From: Spartobacteria bacterium
GTDB taxonomy: Bacteria > Verrucomicrobiota > Verrucomicrobiia > Chthoniobacterales > UBA10450
Direction of reading: 5' to 3'
Assembly: GCA_003167365.1 (NCBI GenBank)
Contig: PMTM01000007.1
Coordinates: forward strand, 1-64,000
DNA: 64,000 nt
This document shows, piece by piece, positions 51,596 to 61,148 of the stretch. Numbering within the stretch: position 1 is the first letter of the stretch; the number at the start of each line of letters is the position of its first letter. The notes below the pieces were generated by a model. That model saw nothing but the letters and a program-made list of their open reading frames with translations, was not told the origin of the DNA and ran no database searches. A program made the translations under genes and the position numbers.

Positions 51596-51655
51596 CAAAC
51601 GGCCGGGCAAATTGCCCTGGAGATGTCATGTCGCCAGTGTTAGACTTTGTCCGCT

Positions 51656-51841
51656 ATGAAACGTTTCGGTGTTCCCGCGATGTTATTTTTCGCGACTATG
51701 TTTTTTTTCAGCTCTTGCGCATCGCAAGATGAAATGGACCAATCCGGCAGAACGAGCGGAACCGTTCCCGGGGAAAAAACGCCCAGCGACTCGTCAGTTT
51801 CTCCTGCTGGGATGGGCACCGGGGCCAAAGTAGCCTGGTAA
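51656..51841 (+). CDS. Small lipoprotein
   Basis: 61 aa from ATG at 51656. A hydrophobic signal (FGVPAMLFFATMFFFSSC) ends in a lipobox with Cys23, followed by a short Ser/Pro/Gly-rich tail. Function unknown. The stop falls at 51839-51841. Confidence 0.65.
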   Translation: MKRFGVPAMLFFATMFFFSSCASQDEMDQSGRTSGTVPGEKTPSDSSVSPAGMGTGAKVAW

Positions 51842-51863
51842 GTTGGAGCGAACTAGAATGGTT

Positions 51864-51904
51864 GTAGGAGCGGTGACCAATCTATCACATTAGATCGCCA
51901 CTAG
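51864..51904. repeat. Short degenerate palindromic element
   Basis: GTAGGAGCGGTGACC to GATCGCCACTAG with complementary GGAGCGGTGA/TCGCCACT parts; a decayed relative of the gtag...ctac family. Confidence 0.35.
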
Positions 51905-51947
51905 ATTCCACTTGATCGTTTAGCGAGTCAGAGAACTATCAGCGGCG

Positions 51948-52676
51948 ATGAAAGGACCACGCCCGCCGCTTACGCTTGGTTGGGAGGCGGCCAAAGCTAA
52001 TGCGATCCCGGCACTCATTCTCCAGGGCGCAATGCTGTCGATTCTGATTGCGTACTATCTGAGCTCGACCTTTGCGGATTGGCTTGATCGATTGGCGCAT
52101 TACAAGCAGGAGCACGGCGTCGCCTTTGTTGTCGTCGCCGGAATCTTGGCTGGTGCGGTCTTGCCGGAACTCTTCCTTATCTTTTTCTTCCAAAAAGGAA
52201 AACTGCGTCCGCAGAATTTTCGAAACCTGATCTTCACGGTTCCAACATGGGCGGCCGACGCCATTCTTGTTAATCTGATGTATCACGCCAACGCGCTGTG
52301 GTTTGGCGACATCGTCACCATTCCGGTTGTGTTGGCGAAGATTTGCGTCGATCAATTCGGATACAATCCATTTTTGGCCGCGCCGGGCGAAGTTTTGATC
52401 TACGAATGGAAAAATGACGGCTTCTCGTGGAGGTCGGTGCGTCGCGCGTTCAGTTGGAATCACTACCGTGCTAGAATTGTCCCAACATTACTCGCCACCT
52501 GGGCGGTGTGGGCGCCGCTCATGGCAATCATCTATTCATTGCCATACGCCCTCCAGTTTCCGCTCTTTAGCCTCGCACTGACTTTCTGGGTCTTGCTCTT
52601 GACCTACATGACCAACCGCTTCGCTGGGAAAATAGAAGCGGACGCGCTGCTGGCGCTATCGGTTGCTGATCAGTAG
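51948..52676 (+). CDS. Membrane protein, possibly Mpv17/PMP22-like
   Basis: 242 aa with five to six membrane segments. The C-terminal stretch TWAVWAPLMAIIYSLPYALQFP resembles the W-x-x-W-P...Y-x-x-P pattern of Mpv17-type proteins, preceded by KICVDQFGYNPF. The match is weak, so treat as an unassigned integral membrane protein. Confidence 0.6.
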   Translation: MKGPRPPLTLGWEAAKANAIPALILQGAMLSILIAYYLSSTFADWLDRLAHYKQEHGVAFVVVAGILAGAVLPELFLIFFFQKGKLRPQNFRNLIFTVPTWAADAILVNLMYHANALWFGDIVTIPVVLAKICVDQFGYNPFLAAPGEVLIYEWKNDGFSWRSVRRAFSWNHYRARIVPTLLATWAVWAPLMAIIYSLPYALQFPLFSLALTFWVLLLTYMTNRFAGKIEADALLALSVADQ

Positions 52677-52707
52677 CATCAGTCTACGTCGGATTCATAG
52701 AACACCG

Positions 52708-53490
52708 CTAGAGTGGATCGGCGAAGTAACGCAACGCTTCGTAAACTCCCGCGCCGAATTCTTTTTTTGCAATGTAACCGCCGGCAGCTCGCACGGCATC
52801 TTTCACTTCCGGGATCGCATTTGCCGGACATGACGGCATGGCAGCAAATTTTCCGTCCAACATGGAGACGTCATTGTGATGATCGCCGGCAGCGAAAACG
52901 TTTTCGCGCGGGATGTCGATTAAACGCGTGAGTTCGGCGAGCGCCGCGCCTTTGTGATAATCGGCGTGGCAAAAACGCAGGTAAACGGTGTTGCGCTGGT
53001 AATTGAACTTGGATTGCTTCGCGCGGGCCTGCTCGATGAATTTGGTCACGCGATCCATCTCTTCGTCGCTCGAAACAATCAATCCGGCAGGGCCTTCCGA
53101 TTCGTAAATGATACGCGCCTTGGTTTTTTTATTCACGAAATCGATCACCTCGGCCAGCACCGATTGCGAGGAGGAGAAAAGTTCTGCGTGCTCGCGTGCG
53201 CAACGATCGTTCCAATCGCCAAACGCCTCCCATTTCTTTCCGTTCTGCGCCGGACGAAAGATGTCGCGCTCATTTGTAAGAATGAAGTCGGGGCGGATGG
53301 GAAACGAAAAATCGGTCAAGCCGGACTCGAGTAATTCGACCGATCGTCCGGTGTTTACGGCCCAGAGTGCGCCTTCCTCCTGCAACAGCGAGATCAACTT
53401 CATGCAATCTGGGTCGAGAATCGGATCGCTATCGTGTGCCACAAGCGTCCCATCGAAGTCTGTGCTGAGGAGTCGAATCGTTGCCGCCAT
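52708..53490 (-). CDS. HAD-superfamily (Cof-type) phosphatase
   Basis: 260 aa. Motif I LLSTDFDGTLVAHD holds the nucleophile and acid Asp; motif II is the WAVNTGRS strand; motif IV GDHHNDVSML is at the C-terminus. The C2 cap domain sits between. Cof-type proteins hydrolyse sugar phosphates or nucleotides; the substrate is not defined. Confidence 0.85.
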   Translation of the reverse strand: MAATIRLLSTDFDGTLVAHDSDPILDPDCMKLISLLQEEGALWAVNTGRSVELLESGLTDFSFPIRPDFILTNERDIFRPAQNGKKWEAFGDWNDRCAREHAELFSSSQSVLAEVIDFVNKKTKARIIYESEGPAGLIVSSDEEMDRVTKFIEQARAKQSKFNYQRNTVYLRFCHADYHKGAALAELTRLIDIPRENVFAAGDHHNDVSMLDGKFAAMPSCPANAIPEVKDAVRAAGGYIAKKEFGAGVYEALRYFADPL

Positions 53491-53572
53491 CGAAGCACTA
53501 ACTTAGGAATTGATTTGACGAACGCAATCCGCCGTCACTTGGCTTCGACGGGCAGGCGCGCTAAGGTCGGCC

Positions 53573-53857
53573 ATGAAATCGGCTTACGAACTGGCGATGG
53601 AGCGGTTGGAAAAAGGTGCGCCCAGTATTGCGCTTACCGAAGAGCAGAAAAAGCAACTCGCTGACGTCGATTCAACTTACAAAGCGAAGATCGCGGAGAA
53701 ACAATTGTTCTTGCGCGGCGAAATCGAGAAAGCGCAAGGATCAGGCAATTTTGAGGAAACAGAGAAGATCGAGAAACAACTTGTCGCGGAAATTGCGCGA
53801 TTGCGTGAAGATTGCGAAGCAAAAAAGGAAAAATTGCGCGCTTCATTTGCGACGTAG
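53573..53857 (+). CDS. Small coiled-coil protein
   Basis: 94 aa, highly charged and helical: MKSAYELAMERLEKGAPSI then long Lys/Glu/Ala heptads (EEQKKQLADVDSTYKAKIAE). Not recognised. It probably forms a coiled coil. Its end is 28 bp from the convergent desaturase gene. Confidence 0.65.
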   Translation: MKSAYELAMERLEKGAPSIALTEEQKKQLADVDSTYKAKIAEKQLFLRGEIEKAQGSGNFEETEKIEKQLVAEIARLREDCEAKKEKLRASFAT

Positions 53858-53885
53858 AGTTGCTGCGCGCAGGAGACAATTACTC

Positions 53886-54824
53886 CTACGAAATCGCTTC
53901 GGTAGGCTGTTTGATTTGATCCCGGCCCCGCCGCGGCAAATTGGGATCGAGGAAGCCGAGCATGTGCGCGTGATTGATCACGCGAACGCCCTCCTGCTTC
54001 TGCAATTCGGCGATCTGGGCGTGGAAGCTTTCCATTTTCGTCCAGTGCACTTTCGGCCGGAAATGATGTTCGGCGTGGTAACCGTTGTAGAAAAAAATCC
54101 AATTGTAGATTTTGCCGTAGCTGCTCACGCCCCACGCGACCGGTTTATCCGGATTGGCGCCGTAATGCCGGTAGTAACCGTTAAGATAGCTAAAGCAGTG
54201 ACCGAGATAGAAAAACGGCAGTAAGTAAAAAACGACGTAGCGCCAATTGAAAAGAAGCATCACGACGAGAGTGGTTGCGAACGCGGCCAGCTCGATGTTT
54301 CCCCATAGGAGGTCGCGATTGCCACGCTTGCTCAGTTCTTTGCGAATGGCCGCCGGATTATCGCGAAAGAAACTGAGGAACACGTAGCTCCACGGATTTT
54401 CCGCTTCGCCGTTATGGCCATGCCGATAGATCGATAACCAATCTATGGTTTCGCCATGTTCATCCTGCCGATCGGAGTTGCCTTGGTGGTGCTGCATGTG
54501 AACGGCATTGTAGTAAGTCTGCGAAAAACAACACGCCACCGACTGAACGATTCCAAAAAGGCGATTGAGAAGCTCCGAGCGAAAGAAGGGATTGTGAATG
54601 AAGTTGTGGCCGATGCCGTTGATGTTCGCATTGATCATCAGGGCGTAGACGAATCCGAGAATCAGCATGATCCATAGCGGCGTGTGCGGGAAGAGGAAGA
54701 AGAGAGCGAAGAAGTAGGCCAGATGGAAAAGGCTCGCCAGCACCGGAATTGCATCCCAGCGCGTGTGCGCAAAAAGCTTTGACTTAGTGGTCGGCCGTTC
54801 TACTCGGATGGCGTCAGCGTTCAT
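53886..54824 (-). CDS. Membrane fatty acid desaturase
   Basis: 312 aa. The three His boxes of the membrane desaturase family are present: GHNFIHN, HMQHHQGN and HAEHHF, with four membrane segments between. The diiron centre would introduce a double bond into acyl chains or hydroxylate a lipid. Length and box spacing are normal; the exact lipid is unknown. Confidence 0.87.
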   Translation of the reverse strand: MNADAIRVERPTTKSKLFAHTRWDAIPVLASLFHLAYFFALFFLFPHTPLWIMLILGFVYALMINANINGIGHNFIHNPFFRSELLNRLFGIVQSVACCFSQTYYNAVHMQHHQGNSDRQDEHGETIDWLSIYRHGHNGEAENPWSYVFLSFFRDNPAAIRKELSKRGNRDLLWGNIELAAFATTLVVMLLFNWRYVVFYLLPFFYLGHCFSYLNGYYRHYGANPDKPVAWGVSSYGKIYNWIFFYNGYHAEHHFRPKVHWTKMESFHAQIAELQKQEGVRVINHAHMLGFLDPNLPRRGRDQIKQPTEAIS

Positions 54825-54904
54825 GAAACTCGGAGGAAATTAGTTCGGGATTATCATGCCAAGCGCGCGAGTTGGCAACTCGGAAGCCGCCGCGGGTTGA
54901 CTGA

Positions 54905-56638
54905 GTGGGACTGACACCTAGACTCTGGCCATTGGAAATTGCGCATCAAAGAATTGAGCGAGCGTACCTCAAGCTCGCGTTGGGCATCATCGTTGGATTC
55001 ATCCTGTTTGTTTTTCTTTGCTGGGGTGGCTGCCGTTCTTATAATCATTTTGAGGCGCGACATCTGGTTCGGCGGGCCGCTGGCTATCTGAGCGGCGGAA
55101 ATGTGCGAGATGCGACTTTGAGCGCGCGGCGGGCCATGCAATTGGAACGCAGCCCCGAAGCGATGCGAATCATGGCGCAAGCAGCGGAGCTTTCCAACGA
55201 TAGGATGGCTTTGGAATGGCGGCGCGAAGTTCTCGAAGATGGGCCCCGGTCGACTAAGGATCTTCTCGCTCTGGCCTTGTGCGCTTTCCAATTCAACGAG
55301 GTCGCCGAGGCGGAGAAAGCGTTGCGCTTGGTGCCAAGCGACCAGGTTGAGACGGCGCCGTTTCAGGCGGCCGCCGCGCGGATCTCCGAAGCCAAGAACA
55401 ACGTGACCGAAGCGGAGCAGCATTGGAAGCGCGCGTGCGAGCTTGATCCAAACAACAAGTCGGACGAAATGGGGCTGGCTTTCGCGCAGCTTAAGTCCGA
55501 TGTAATTGCTAAGCGTAATTCGGGACGCGCGCTCTTGGAAAAATTGCGCACGGATGACAAACTCAGAGCGCCGGCGACGCGCGCTCTCATTGCAGACGCG
55601 ATTCTCCATCTCGAAAATACGGAAGCCGCCAAGACGTTCGCTCAGGAATTGCAGGGCTACCCGGAAGCGACATTTGCCGACCGTTTGCTTTACCTCGAGA
55701 TTCTTCGCACAACGAAAGACCAGGGATTTCCAAGTTATTTAACGACGGTGGAAAATGACGCCAAGGCAAATCCTATCACGCTTGCCAGTCTGATTGCCTG
55801 GATGAACAACAGCGGAATGGCGCTGGTGGCTCTCGACTACGTCCGCGAGATCGACAAGGCAATGGTATCGAAGTGGCCGGTTCCGAGTGAACTCGCAAAA
55901 TCGTACGCGCGACTGGCAGATTGGGATGGACTCGAGCGTTTCACCAAGGATGGACGCTGGCCGCAATTGGATTTTATTCGGCGTGCGTTTCTGGCGCGCT
56001 CGTTTCGCGAGAAAAACAAACCCGAGATGGCCGATCGCGAATGGGCTGCGGCTGAAAAGGAAGCGCTGACCGATGTTCGATCTCTGGAAGCTCTGGAGCG
56101 GACGACCGTGGAGTGGGGCTGGACGAACGAGGCGGTGGAGCTGCTTTGGCAAATGGCGAAGACTCCTGAGAAGCAAGTAGACGCCTTGCATAGCTTGTAC
56201 AAACATTATGCGAAGCAGCGCGATACCCAGGGACTCTATCGCGTATTAAGCCGGCTTTCAGAGCTCGAACCGACCGATCGCGTTGTGCGGAATAATCTGG
56301 CTCAGATCGCTCTCTTGCTCAATGCGGACCCAGCCCGCGCGCGCAAGATTGCGGCGGAACTATACCGCGAAGAGCCCGGCAACGGGACTTATGCTTCGAC
56401 TTACGCTTTTGCTCTCTATTCTCAAGGTGACGTAACCCAAGCGCTCAAGATCATGAACTCGCTTTCGGCCGATCAATTGCAAGATCCAGGCACGAGCGCG
56501 TATTTCGGGATTTTTCTGACCGCTGCTGGTCGACGGCAAGATGCCGAACCTTATCTTGTGCGTGGGGCAACGGCCTCGCTGTTGCCAGAGGAGAAGGCAT
56601 TGTTGGATCGCGCGCAGGCTGCTTCGGCGAGCCAATAA
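54905..56638 (+). CDS. Membrane-anchored TPR protein
   Basis: 577 aa, GTG start (uncertain). One membrane segment near 25-45 (LALGIIVGFILFVFLCW) is followed by about a dozen helical TPR-like units, for example ALRLVPSDQVETAPFQAAAA and LKIMNSLSADQLQDPGTSAY. It probably scaffolds a complex on the outer face of the membrane. No catalytic domain. A terminator-like hairpin follows after about 90 bp. Confidence 0.72.
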   Translation: MGLTPRLWPLEIAHQRIERAYLKLALGIIVGFILFVFLCWGGCRSYNHFEARHLVRRAAGYLSGGNVRDATLSARRAMQLERSPEAMRIMAQAAELSNDRMALEWRREVLEDGPRSTKDLLALALCAFQFNEVAEAEKALRLVPSDQVETAPFQAAAARISEAKNNVTEAEQHWKRACELDPNNKSDEMGLAFAQLKSDVIAKRNSGRALLEKLRTDDKLRAPATRALIADAILHLENTEAAKTFAQELQGYPEATFADRLLYLEILRTTKDQGFPSYLTTVENDAKANPITLASLIAWMNNSGMALVALDYVREIDKAMVSKWPVPSELAKSYARLADWDGLERFTKDGRWPQLDFIRRAFLARSFREKNKPEMADREWAAAEKEALTDVRSLEALERTTVEWGWTNEAVELLWQMAKTPEKQVDALHSLYKHYAKQRDTQGLYRVLSRLSELEPTDRVVRNNLAQIALLLNADPARARKIAAELYREEPGNGTYASTYAFALYSQGDVTQALKIMNSLSADQLQDPGTSAYFGIFLTAAGRRQDAEPYLVRGATASLLPEEKALLDRAQAASASQ

Positions 56639-56721
56639 CGAAATCCGGAAGGGTCTAGCCAATCAGTCTGAAATGGAAAGTGGACACATCTGCAATCCAG
56701 CAAACTGATTTGAACAGGTAT

Positions 56722-56757
56722 AAAACCAAAGCGGCCGCCCCTTTCGGAGCGGCCGCT
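56722..56757 (-). terminator. Terminator hairpin between TPR and PEP-CTERM genes
   Basis: Stem AGCGGCCGC/GCGGCCGCT, 10-nt loop. On the minus strand it is followed by TTTGGTTTTA, fitting a terminator of the PEP-CTERM-like gene. It may also stop the TPR transcript. Confidence 0.7.
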
Positions 56758-56780
56758 GGAGAACAGGTCGCAAAAATTAG

Positions 56781-57452
56781 TTAGGCATTCGCGCGACGGC
56801 GGCGGCGGATTTCGAAGGCGGTCGCCAACGCTACCAGGCAGAGCGCCGGAATGGCACTGGCCATCTCAGGAACCGGCGTCAGGGTCATGCTGAAGGTGAT
56901 GCCATCGTTAAAGAAGTGGCATTCCGGGTCAAAACCAAAGGCAACGTCGTGATTATTGTTGATATAGTTTTGAAGAGTCACCAGTTCGGCGGCGGTGAAG
57001 TTGAAAGTATAAGTCGTCGGCGTGGTCGTAAATGACTTCTGAAAGAGCTTCGTTATTGCAGTCGAACTACTGATAAGCGATGGAATAACTGCACCGTTAG
57101 CGAAGTGGTCCACGATGTCGCCGATCGGGGATTCATCGAGCGGATGGTCTTGAAATTGAGTAACTCCCGGATGGGCCGCCGTATCCATAAGGTAAACGAA
57201 GAGCATATTCGGCGTGCTGTCCCAGTTGGCGATGTTCGAGAAGGTGAGTGTCGCGCTGGTGATCTGCACATTGCTCAAATTTAGATTGCCGATCTCCCAC
57301 GAGTAACTGTAGTGGTGATCGAGATCGTTGAGATCAACCGGATTCGGCTGGAAGCTCATGGTAGAGGTAGCTGCGCGGGAGCCGGTTGCCAGGCAGGCAA
57401 AGGCGGCAGCGCAAAGGATACCGAGGAGGAAGCGATTGATCTTAGTGCTCAT
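56781..57452 (-). CDS. PEP-CTERM-like exported protein
   Basis: 223 aa from ATG at 57452 (ATG 57473 possible). A signal peptide (ILCAAAFACLATGSRA), beta-rich core with Asn/Thr-rich strands, and the C-terminal tail VPEMASAIPALCLVALATAF followed by RRRRRANA. That is the PEP-CTERM layout (VPE motif, hydrophobic helix, basic end). Such proteins are cleaved by exosortase and exported to the surface. A CPBP protease of the associated type is encoded at 33338. Confidence 0.78.
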   Translation of the reverse strand: MSTKINRFLLGILCAAAFACLATGSRAATSTMSFQPNPVDLNDLDHHYSYSWEIGNLNLSNVQITSATLTFSNIANWDSTPNMLFVYLMDTAAHPGVTQFQDHPLDESPIGDIVDHFANGAVIPSLISSSTAITKLFQKSFTTTPTTYTFNFTAAELVTLQNYINNNHDVAFGFDPECHFFNDGITFSMTLTPVPEMASAIPALCLVALATAFEIRRRRRANA

Positions 57453-57763
57453 ATTTTTGATTGGACGATTCATTGTTGCTGGCGGAAAGCCGTTTATTTA
57501 TCTGATAGTTCTATAATTCTCATATTCGCGTCGCATTCGTCAACATAATTTTTATGCCACGCTCAAATCTTTTTCTCCGGTAAGCCTGTTCTAGGATTTT
57601 CCGAGGGCCTCCGTCAAGACAATTTTCAGGGTTTTACCTCTGGTGGCTGGAGACAAACTATGATCCGACAACGAGTGCCGGGATCCTCTTGGGCGAGAGA
57701 TCGCCCCTTTGAATTCCTACAGTCCTAGGACGAGGAAGAAAATTACTGCGCCAACCTGGGGGA

Positions 57764-58330
57764 TTACAGGTTGTGCCAGGTATACTGGCTACCGAGAAAA
57801 GCTTTCTGCAGCTCTTTGAAATCGGCCTGGCGACAAACTAACTGACAGCGAATCTGCTCGTTCCCACGGTTTAAAAAAAGAACCGAGCGATTGTAGGCCT
57901 GGCCGAACAGATTGTAACCGAGGACGACAAGAAATGTCTCTTTGCGGTTGATTAGCAGAGGATTTTTTTCTTGCGAAATGACAGTGACATTTTCACTGCC
58001 TTTCGGAGCAAGGGCGACGGTCTCATCCACAATTTTTTTTAAGCTCTCCTCATCAAACTTGCCCGGCTCCGGAAGCGGAATTCTCGTGATTGTCGCCTCC
58101 GCTTGGACCTTGTTCGGCGGATGTAAAATTAATTGGGTGGGGCTGCCGGAGTACTCCCAGCCTCGCGGAGATTGGTAAGTTATCTTTTTTTCGCCGTCGG
58201 AGAAGGCGAGTTGCTTAAATGTTACGCCATCCAGCTGATATTCAGAGATGCTTGGCGTGAGCTGCAGGTCAGCCCGCGCTGAGACGATCAACAGCGCTCC
58301 GATTAATGCCGGAGTTAGAGGAGGGACCAT
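57764..58330 (-). CDS. Secreted protein at end of minor pilin operon
   Basis: 188 aa from ATG at 58330 (MVPPLTPALIGALLIVSARA, signal peptide). The mature part has KITYQSPRGWEYSGSPTQLI and SVLFLNRGNEQIRCQLVCR. Not recognised. It overlaps the preceding PilX-like gene by 16 bp, so it is co-translated with the pilin cluster and may be part of the same apparatus. Confidence 0.68.
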   Translation of the reverse strand: MVPPLTPALIGALLIVSARADLQLTPSISEYQLDGVTFKQLAFSDGEKKITYQSPRGWEYSGSPTQLILHPPNKVQAEATITRIPLPEPGKFDEESLKKIVDETVALAPKGSENVTVISQEKNPLLINRKETFLVVLGYNLFGQAYNRSVLFLNRGNEQIRCQLVCRQADFKELQKAFLGSQYTWHNL

Positions 58331-60300
58331 TTGCCTTTGATGTAGCTGTAAACCATGATCGAGCCCGGTGGCGGATTGAATTTGAAATTGGTATCGAAGA
58401 GCCATTCCCGCGTCGGCGGATCGTAAACATTCGCCTTGCCCCACTCGCCGATTGATTGCTGGCTCTTGTAAAGCTCGACCATTGAGCCGTAGTAGGTGAG
58501 CGTGTCATTTGTCCAGTTCTCGAGAAAACGCGGGAAATTCTCTGCCCCGCCGCTGTAGGAGCCATCGCCTCCGACGGCAGCGGTCGGAACAGTCCCGGCA
58601 ATAATCGCGGTATTAACCGTAGTCGGCGAAGCGTTGGGAACGGTGCCCGATTTCGCATCGCTCCAGCTGTTGGAAAGAATAGTTACCGCGTCGGCGAGAA
58701 TCGAAGTGGGCGCGCGCTTGTAATTATTTGCAACTTCCGTGTCCGGAAGGGGCGGATTCGCAGGGTTAACGTATGTTCCATCTGCATTGAGGTTAGACGG
58801 ATTATTCGAGGGAACAGTGGCGCCCGTTCCGCCCGTATTAAAATCGCCCTGGATGTAAACTGGATTGCTGCTGGCGACGGTCAGACCGCCGACCGGAATT
58901 TTGCTTCCGTTTTTGATACGAATTGCCCGTCTTGCATTGGAAGTCGCACTGCTGTCGTACATATAAATGATAGGGGCGGTCGGGATGCCGGGTTGGTAGG
59001 TAGGATTTCCACTCGCTGCATTTTCGATCTGGCTCACATCGAGTGTTGCAACGCGAATGCTGGCGCCCTCACGGTTATCCTGAATAGTTTGATTCGTGCT
59101 GATTGCGTCAGCGAGCGCGTTGTAGAGCGCAATTTGTGATGGTGTTGATGGCCAGGAGCCCGTTATCGGCGTGGTAGCCCCAGTCGACGAATTAGTTACC
59201 GTATAGAAGTTCACGAGATCGTCCCCTTTTACGTTATCGAATCCCCTGTTGTTAGGGTTAGGGTTGTCGCTGACCTGAATAATGACGCTGGCCTGATCCC
59301 AGTAACGTTGCCCCGCCAGTGGATCGGGGTTACCTGCAACGTTAACCGGCGGTTCAATCAATTCGTGATAACTGTCGTTATTTGGATTGCTATCCGTAGT
59401 ATTGAATATCGACGTGGAATCCATACCGAATGGTTGCATCGCTTGATCGCGCGCCGGGGGAAGACCCGCTGGATAGTTAGGACTGGCAGGTACATCTGAC
59501 AAATGCTGCAGATCTCCCGGCATAAAATTAATATTCCAATCCGAACCGTATGTGACTTTGTCCGCGAAAGTGAGAGTGCTGTGCGCCGTGTAAAGATCGG
59601 AATTCGTGTGCACCCAACCATTAACGGTGAAGAGAGGGCCAGGATGAATTTCCAGAGGATCGACATAGAAGATAGCGAAGTTCCAGGGTGAAAGTTGTTG
59701 CTTCTGAAATACGCGCCGAACTTTTGCGACCACATTTCCGTTCGGTCCCAGTGCCGGCAAGGTGACGTCGGCCGAAGCGATGTAGTTGAAAGTTGCGGAA
59801 GTTGAAGGCGTGACGCTGTTCACGGTTTGGTTTTGAGCCAGTTGTCCGAGCGCCGGTTCGGGAGTTGCGCTCGCGTTGGCCAATGCCGCCCATTCAGCGG
59901 TAACCCCGACTACCTTGTAGTTGGATACGGTGTAGGTCGAGTTGTACTCATCGTTGGCCGGATCGAAGCTTACTCCTCGCTTTACGAAATTCGCGACGGC
60001 GGGCAGATTCGGAAACTGCGAGGGCGTCGGAGTGGCGATCGCGGAAAAAGAGCTCGTTGCCAACGCTAGGGTTTGGTTGCCCGGGGTCCGGCAGACTGTT
60101 CTCCAATTGTTAAATAAGACTTCTATGCAAGCGTCTCCCACGGCCACGGCACTTTCGAGGGTGGTGCCTCGCTGCACATGACGGTTGATGTTCACGGTAT
60201 ATTCAACAGCGATTCCGACGGTCACCATTAGTATAGCCGTGAGCATGATCACCACGACAAGAGTACTGCCGGACTGGTTAGCACAGGATTTCGTTTTCAT
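58315..60300 (-). CDS. PilX-like large minor pilin-type protein
   Basis: 661 aa. The N-terminus GSTLVVVIMLTAILMVTVGIA is a hydrophobic helix of PilX type, followed by VNINRHVQRGTTLE. The long remainder is beta-rich with many Asn/Thr/Pro. Position after PilV- and PilW-like genes supports a pilus or pseudopilus tip role. The ATG overlaps the PilW-like stop by 4 bp. Confidence 0.7.
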   Translation of the reverse strand: MKTKSCANQSGSTLVVVIMLTAILMVTVGIAVEYTVNINRHVQRGTTLESAVAVGDACIEVLFNNWRTVCRTPGNQTLALATSSFSAIATPTPSQFPNLPAVANFVKRGVSFDPANDEYNSTYTVSNYKVVGVTAEWAALANASATPEPALGQLAQNQTVNSVTPSTSATFNYIASADVTLPALGPNGNVVAKVRRVFQKQQLSPWNFAIFYVDPLEIHPGPLFTVNGWVHTNSDLYTAHSTLTFADKVTYGSDWNINFMPGDLQHLSDVPASPNYPAGLPPARDQAMQPFGMDSTSIFNTTDSNPNNDSYHELIEPPVNVAGNPDPLAGQRYWDQASVIIQVSDNPNPNNRGFDNVKGDDLVNFYTVTNSSTGATTPITGSWPSTPSQIALYNALADAISTNQTIQDNREGASIRVATLDVSQIENAASGNPTYQPGIPTAPIIYMYDSSATSNARRAIRIKNGSKIPVGGLTVASSNPVYIQGDFNTGGTGATVPSNNPSNLNADGTYVNPANPPLPDTEVANNYKRAPTSILADAVTILSNSWSDAKSGTVPNASPTTVNTAIIAGTVPTAAVGGDGSYSGGAENFPRFLENWTNDTLTYYGSMVELYKSQQSIGEWGKANVYDPPTREWLFDTNFKFNPPPGSIMVYSYIKGKWSLL

Positions 60301-61148
60301 TGATAAGTGGTAAGCCTGGCTTTCATCGGAACTTGTCCGTTGAGCAGGATGTTTGCGGATTTATAGCCGCGATTACTGTATTGAAGATCCGACGTGGAAA
60401 GATCGATCGCGGCCACGAACCTGTAGTAAAGCGCACCGGCGGGCGTGGTTGGTGTGCTGAACGGAGCTGGATTAGTAATGTAGTTCCCTATTGTCTTAGT
60501 GCTACCCTTCCAATTCCAACCTAACGTCGTGTTTGCGACAGTGTAAGAACAACGGTCCGTGACGAAACAGACTATGTCTCCACCGGCGCTGGCCGTTCCG
60601 AAAATCCCGATCGGAAGAGTAGATACGGGATAAGTCACCGGAGGAGTTAGCGCCGGGCCATATATGTTACCGAGCGTCACGGTAAAATTTCCGTTGCCTC
60701 CGCTGACCGCGGTGATATCCGCTTCAATTTGAACACTCGGGACAATCAGGTGTTGCCCCACAGCCGGCGTCGGGTTTCCAGTGCCAGTGGTTAGCTTTAA
60801 AACAATTTGGTTCTGCCCCGCAGCTGCGTCGTTCTTGATTTGATGAGGACCGCTCGACCATTCCTGGAACGCAATTCCCTCGGCGTTCAATGGTGCAGGC
60901 GACGCATACGGCACGCCGCTGGTATTTGCCAATGCCGGCAAGGAAACGGACGAGTGCAAATCTTGGAGCATCTCCATCATCGCCACTCGCGCCTGCTCAT
61001 GCGCAACGTTCATCGCCGCATTCTTAGCGCCAAGGACCGAGCTGGTGTACAAGATAGAATAAATGAGGAGGCCCAGAACTCCGATCAAGGCGACCGTAAA
61101 CATCAGTTCAACCAGGCTGAAGCCGCGACTTTGTGGAGAAAGTTTCAT
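60297..61148 (-). CDS. PilW-like prepilin-type protein
   Basis: 283 aa. The prepilin cleavage and methylation site RGFSLVELMFTVALIGVLG (Gly before Phe, Glu at +5) is clear. The rest is beta-rich, as in minor pilins. It is coupled to genes on both sides by 4-bp overlaps. Confidence 0.82.
   Translation of the reverse strand: MKLSPQSRGFSLVELMFTVALIGVLGLLIYSILYTSSVLGAKNAAMNVAHEQARVAMMEMLQDLHSSVSLPALANTSGVPYASPAPLNAEGIAFQEWSSGPHQIKNDAAAGQNQIVLKLTTGTGNPTPAVGQHLIVPSVQIEADITAVSGGNGNFTVTLGNIYGPALTPPVTYPVSTLPIGIFGTASAGGDIVCFVTDRCSYTVANTTLGWNWKGSTKTIGNYITNPAPFSTPTTPAGALYYRFVAAIDLSTSDLQYSNRGYKSANILLNGQVPMKARLTTYQ

Noticed and set aside
57474-57763. Promoter for the PEP-CTERM-like gene (TTGACG near 57540 on the minus strand)
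   Set aside because: No -10 box at proper spacing; the 290-bp gap otherwise shows no gene or RNA.
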